DNA of 64,000 bases from Catellatospora sp. TT07R-123 (GTDB taxonomy: Bacteria > Actinomycetota > Actinomycetes > Mycobacteriales > Micromonosporaceae): the NCBI RefSeq assembly GCF_018327705.1, contig NZ_BNEM01000002.1, forward strand, positions 2,914,001-2,978,000, in the 5' to 3' direction. The notes beneath the pieces were generated by a model. That model had not been told where the DNA came from, searched no databases, and was given only the letters and a program-made list of their open reading frames with translations. This document shows, piece by piece, positions 61,361-64,000 of this stretch. Position 1 is the stretch's first letter; every line of letters starts with the position of its first letter. A program made the position numbers and the translations under genes.

Positions 61361-62341
61361 ATGCACGGGAAGAGGAAGCTGATCACGCTCGCGGTCGTAC
61401 TGGCGACGTCGTTGCCGCTCGGCCTGGCCGCCTGCGGCGAGACGACCCTGACCCGGGCCGCGCAGCCCGCGAACGAGCCCACCGACGGCGAACCCCCCGC
61501 CGATGCGCCGGTCGAACCGGACACCGCGCCGAACAGCCCGGATGCCCTGCTACCCAGCACGGACGTCGCGCCCGAGAGCGCCGAAGCGCCACCGCCGAGC
61601 CCGGATGCGCCACCGCCGAGCCCCGATGCGCCACCGCCGAGCCCGGATGTCGCGCCGGTAAGCCCCCAGCCCCTCGCCCCGGTCCGCCCGAAGACCGGGC
61701 CCAGCGGCCCGAACGTGGCACCGGTGAGCCCGCCACCGCTTGCCCCGGTCAGCCCGAAGGCGGGGCCCAGCGGCCCGAGCGTGGCGCCATCCACTCCGGG
61801 GCCGTCGGTCACGACGACGCGCACCCCCACCCCGTCGCCCCGACCGGCGCCACCGCCGCCGCCACCGCCGCCCGGCCCGGCCGTGTTCGGGCCGGCCTGC
61901 GCGTCGCTTCCGGAGGGCAGCCTCGACGCGATGGCGCAGCAACGCACAGGCTCCGCGTCGGCGGCCAATTCACGGCTCTCCACCCTGTTCAACGCCCTCA
62001 ATCAGGCCAAGCTGACCAGCGTGCTGGACAACGCCGAGGCCGTCACCGTCTTCGCCCCGGTCAACGAGGCGTTCGCCCAACTGCCGCAGGCGGACCTGAA
62101 CCGGCTGCTCGCCGATCCGGCGCAGCTCAAGAAGGTGCTGACCTACCACACGGTCAACGGCAGGATCGCGCCGGAGAAGCTGGCCGGCACGCACCCGACC
62201 CTGGAAGGCCAGAAGATCACGGTGACCGGCAGCGGTGGTGACTTCAAGGTCAACAACAGCGCGGTGATCATCTGCGGCAACATCCAGACCCGCAACGGCG
62301 TCGTCTACCTCGTCGACCGCGTCCTGATGCCGCCGTCCTGA
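61361..62341 (+). CDS. FAS1 (fasciclin) domain lipoprotein with repetitive Pro-rich linker
   Basis: 326 aa. The lipobox LAAC is at about residue 25. A 140-residue Pro/Ala/Ser linker with tandem repeats follows, then a single FAS1 domain (about 185-326) with TVFAPVNEAFAQLP and LTYHTVNGRIAPEKL. The domain resembles the secreted MPT70-type FAS1 of mycobacteria, implicated in adhesion. The linker would span the cell wall to display FAS1 outside. GAGAG precedes ATG 61361. The 361 bp upstream are AT-richer than average and show direct GCTTGTG-type repeats at 61014-61039 but no supported gene. Confidence 0.88.
   Translation: MHGKRKLITLAVVLATSLPLGLAACGETTLTRAAQPANEPTDGEPPADAPVEPDTAPNSPDALLPSTDVAPESAEAPPPSPDAPPPSPDAPPPSPDVAPVSPQPLAPVRPKTGPSGPNVAPVSPPPLAPVSPKAGPSGPSVAPSTPGPSVTTTRTPTPSPRPAPPPPPPPPGPAVFGPACASLPEGSLDAMAQQRTGSASAANSRLSTLFNALNQAKLTSVLDNAEAVTVFAPVNEAFAQLPQADLNRLLADPAQLKKVLTYHTVNGRIAPEKLAGTHPTLEGQKITVTGSGGDFKVNNSAVIICGNIQTRNGVVYLVDRVLMPPS
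61586..61780 (+). repeat. Coding tandem repeats (21-bp x3, then 66-bp x2)
   Basis: 61586-61648 holds three near-identical 21-bp units encoding APPPSPD. 61649-61714 and 61715-61780 are two 66-bp units starting VAPVSP and ending KxGPSGP plus one residue. Both lie in the linker of the FAS1 lipoprotein. Confidence 0.8.
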
Positions 62342-62455
62342 GGTATCGAACGGCACGACGCGGTCAGCGCCCGCCGCCGGACAGGACGGCGTCGACGGGC
62401 GCGGGACAGGTTGGCGCTGATCACCGCCGGGTCTCGCGGGCCTGTCGAGATGTCT

Positions 62456-62520
62456 CAAGAGGTTAATCGGATAATGGAATATTCGTCCTTGTTATAGCTT
62501 AATAGCCGATTTGGAAATCC
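62456..62520. other. AT-rich island upstream of the LQR-AGN leader protein gene
   Basis: About 37% GC over 62461-62520 within DNA of 70% or more. It contains ATAATGGAATATT and TTATAGCTTAATAG. It could be a promoter region silenced by nucleoid proteins or a trace of horizontal transfer. The remainder of 62342-62640 shows no gene. Confidence 0.6.
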
Positions 62521-62640
62521 TCTGGACTGTGGCGATCCACGCGGGGCAGCCCGCCGGGACGGGCCGGACTTCGTAATCCACCGTGCGGTGACGGCGGCAT
62601 GTGGTCAGCTGATAGTGGACCCTGAGTCGAGGAGGCCCTC

Positions 62641-63408
62641 ATGCGCTCGCTCGGTGACGATCGTGAGGTCAAGCCGACGCGCACGCCTGCGGTCGGAGCG
62701 GCTGACGGCAGACGCTCCGTAGAGGTACGGCTGCTCGCGCTCCAGCGCGCCGCCGGCAACGCCGCGGTCTGCTCAAGCCTGACCGGTGGCCCGCCGCCGG
62801 GTTCGCCTCCGCCGACCCTGGCGGTGCAGCGATGTGGCGGCGAGGTCCACGAAGGCTGCCCCTGCGCGTCCGAGACCGAGAACGGCCCGGTGGCCGCGCG
62901 GCCGGTCCAGCGAGTGAGCTGGCCGCTGGTCGCCGGCGGGGTCCTGGTCGTCGGCACCGCCGCCTACCTGGCCTGGGCCGCACACTGCCTCGACCCGCTG
63001 CTGGACCCGATGAAAACGGAGGCGGTCCGCTTCCGCGCCAAGCACCACCGCGACACCGGCCGCCCCGTCGCCAGTCGCAAGTGGGACGCGTTCGGCCACT
63101 GCTGGATCGGCTGCGCGGGCACAAAGAAGTGCGGCGCGACCGCGACGGCGGTCGTGGGCCAGAGCCGCGAGCTGCTGCGGGAGATGGGCTTCGGCGGTCC
63201 GCACGACAGTTACCGGCAGGACACCAACAACCAGGCCACCGGCCGGGGGTACGGCGACGCGGGCGCCGACTGCTTCGCCGCCTGCGACACCGGGGTACGC
63301 AGCTCGGCACTCGACCTGTCCGCGCCGGAGAGCACCTGCTACACGGCCGACGACGGCGATTACCCCGCGCCCTGCGAACCGCCGCCCTCCGAGCGCGAAC
63401 AGCCGTAG
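62641..63408 (+). CDS. Putative contractile-injection-system-type cargo protein (LQR-AGN leader, membrane segment, C-terminal possible toxin domain)
   Basis: 255 aa. The N-terminus carries LLALQRAAGNAAV and a later VQRCGGE, the motif seen at the start of DUF4157 and other eCIS-associated cargo proteins. A helix lies at about 100-118. The C-terminus (about 130-225) shows WDAFGHCWIGCAGTKKCG ... DTNNQATGRGYG, which recalls the DAF.H and D..NN..GR pattern of a domain in some polymorphic toxins (DUF6973-like); this is only a motif-level match. Eight or more Cys suggest disulfides. GAGGAGG at 62626-62632 fixes ATG 62641. No eCIS structural genes lie in the window. Confidence 0.65.
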   Translation: MRSLGDDREVKPTRTPAVGAADGRRSVEVRLLALQRAAGNAAVCSSLTGGPPPGSPPPTLAVQRCGGEVHEGCPCASETENGPVAARPVQRVSWPLVAGGVLVVGTAAYLAWAAHCLDPLLDPMKTEAVRFRAKHHRDTGRPVASRKWDAFGHCWIGCAGTKKCGATATAVVGQSRELLREMGFGGPHDSYRQDTNNQATGRGYGDAGADCFAACDTGVRSSALDLSAPESTCYTADDGDYPAPCEPPPSEREQP

Positions 63409-63433
63409 CCCGGACGGCGTACGCGGCGCCGAC

Positions 63434-63474
63434 GGTGCGAGCCCCGGCGGGTTGATCCCGCCGGGGCTCGCACC
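63434..63474. terminator. Strong bidirectional terminator
   Basis: A perfect 18-bp stem (63434-63451 with 63457-63474) and a 5-nt loop lie between convergent genes. Confidence 0.85.
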
Positions 63475-63490
63475 GCTCATTCAGCCGTGG

Positions 63491-64000
63491 TCAGAGCAGG
63501 CCGTGCACCAGCTTGTACTGCAGGGTGTAGGCGAGCTTTCCGGGCTTGGCCTCGCTGTACGGCTTGCTCAGCTTGTCGAACTCGCCCTTGTTCGCGGCCT
63601 TGCCGTCGTTCCACAGGGCCAGTGCGCCCAGCTGGGCGGCGGTGAAGCCGCTGTCGACGACCGTATCCTTGGGCAGCGCGGTCATCGTCTGGGTCAGCGC
63701 CTTGACGGCGGCCAGGTAGCTGGCCAGGTCGTCCGGGTTCCAGGCGGCCAGGTCGATCGGCTGGGCGTCGCGGACCCAGCTGCCCCAGTAGAACTCCTGG
63801 AACGGCAGCCCGTTCTGCGCGTAGCCGATGTCGCGGCCGAAGTACAGCAGGCTGCGGTACTTGTCGTCGGCGAAGTTGGCCAGCCCGACGCTGGTCGGCA
63901 ACTTGTTGATCTTAGTGGGGTGGCCCTGCGGGTCGCGCAGGTATACCCACTTGTTCGCCTGCATCTGGTCCCAGAAGGCCGGGCGGGTCAGCGTGCTGAG
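63491..64000 (-). CDS. Unrecognised protein, 5' end outside the window
   Basis: At least 169 residues are visible; the frame is open to base 64000 without a preferred start, so the N-terminus lies beyond the window. The visible part is mixed alpha/beta with YRSLLYFGRDIGYAQNGLPF and FYWGSWVRDAQPIDLAAW and ends YTLQYKLVHGLL. No signal peptide or enzymatic motif is seen and no family is recognised. It converges with the LQR-AGN leader protein gene across a strong terminator, so the two are not cotranscribed. Confidence 0.7.
   Translation of the reverse strand, partial: LSTLTRPAFWDQMQANKWVYLRDPQGHPTKINKLPTSVGLANFADDKYRSLLYFGRDIGYAQNGLPFQEFYWGSWVRDAQPIDLAAWNPDDLASYLAAVKALTQTMTALPKDTVVDSGFTAAQLGALALWNDGKAANKGEFDKLSKPYSEAKPGKLAYTLQYKLVHGLL

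Noticed and set aside
61324..62001. Gly-rich antisense frame resembling a PE_PGRS protein
   Set aside because: It is the reverse complement of the Pro-rich repeat stalk of the FAS1 lipoprotein; the resemblance is compositional.
1..64000. tRNA, rRNA, riboswitch or prophage genes
   Set aside because: No cloverleaf, rRNA segment, recognisable riboswitch core or phage structural gene was found on reading through; small structured RNAs could still be missed without a covariance-model search.

Overview
The window is very GC-rich (roughly 70% or more), with strong G/C third-position bias, frequent GTG starts, several apparently leaderless genes and many secreted multidomain hydrolases. It is chromosomal DNA of a filamentous, polysaccharide-degrading actinomycete. 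A Micromonosporaceae-like host (Actinoplanes/Catellatospora/Micromonospora type) fits best, but that is inference from style and gene content. The gene at the left edge and the gene at the right edge are both cut by the window. No rRNA, tRNA or CRISPR array was seen.

Layout. 0-15.4 kb is a carbohydrate-degradation stretch: a GH92 alpha-mannosidase with two discoidin modules, a GH3 glucosidase behind a promoter with a LacI-type operator, a large ATP-binding LuxR (LAL) regulator, a DUF3558-like lipoprotein, a secreted SGNH esterase with a discoidin module, a small TIG-domain protein and a giant GH87-like glucanase. 15.7-22.5 kb holds an FkbM methyltransferase, a CDP-alcohol phosphotransferase and, divergent from the latter, a tightly overlapping five-gene operon (dehydrogenase, 6-PTPS-like protein, GT4 glycosyltransferase, YbhN-type membrane protein, LtaS-like membrane phosphotransferase) that looks like an envelope glycolipid or polar-lipid pathway. 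22.6-31.6 kb has a lipoprotein, asparagine synthase, a DUF1254 protein, a TetR/GH3 divergent pair around a palindromic operator, a VapBC-type toxin-antitoxin pair and a DUF1905 protein.

31.6-46 kb is regulatory and membrane functions: an ECF sigma / membrane anti-sigma / paralogous lipoprotein set, a fused orphan ABC permease, an ECF42-DGPF pair, an IS982-family insertion sequence placed exactly in a CTAG stop-codon overlap, a PadR operon, a MerR/MFS pair with a classical MerR long-spacer promoter, and several small membrane proteins. 46-52 kb returns to secreted plant-polymer enzymes (PL1 pectate lyase, GH53 galactanase with two perfect GalR-like operators 81 bp apart) around a vWD-domain membrane protein. 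52-57 kb has a PPOX-fold protein, a two-protein putative regulator divergent from a mini PEP-utilising phosphotransferase plus histidine phosphatase, and a secreted serine protease. 57-64 kb has an AfsR/SARP-type regulator, a Calx-beta protein, a FAS1 lipoprotein and a protein with the LQR-AGN leader typical of contractile-injection-system cargo.

Three families of intergenic palindromic repeats are dispersed through the window. Some copies act as transcription-terminator-like hairpins and two copies appear to have been captured inside coding sequence. The most promising little-described systems are the pterin-enzyme-like envelope lipid operon (16.4-22.5 kb) and the mini PEP-utiliser / histidine-phosphatase module (52.8-55.7 kb).
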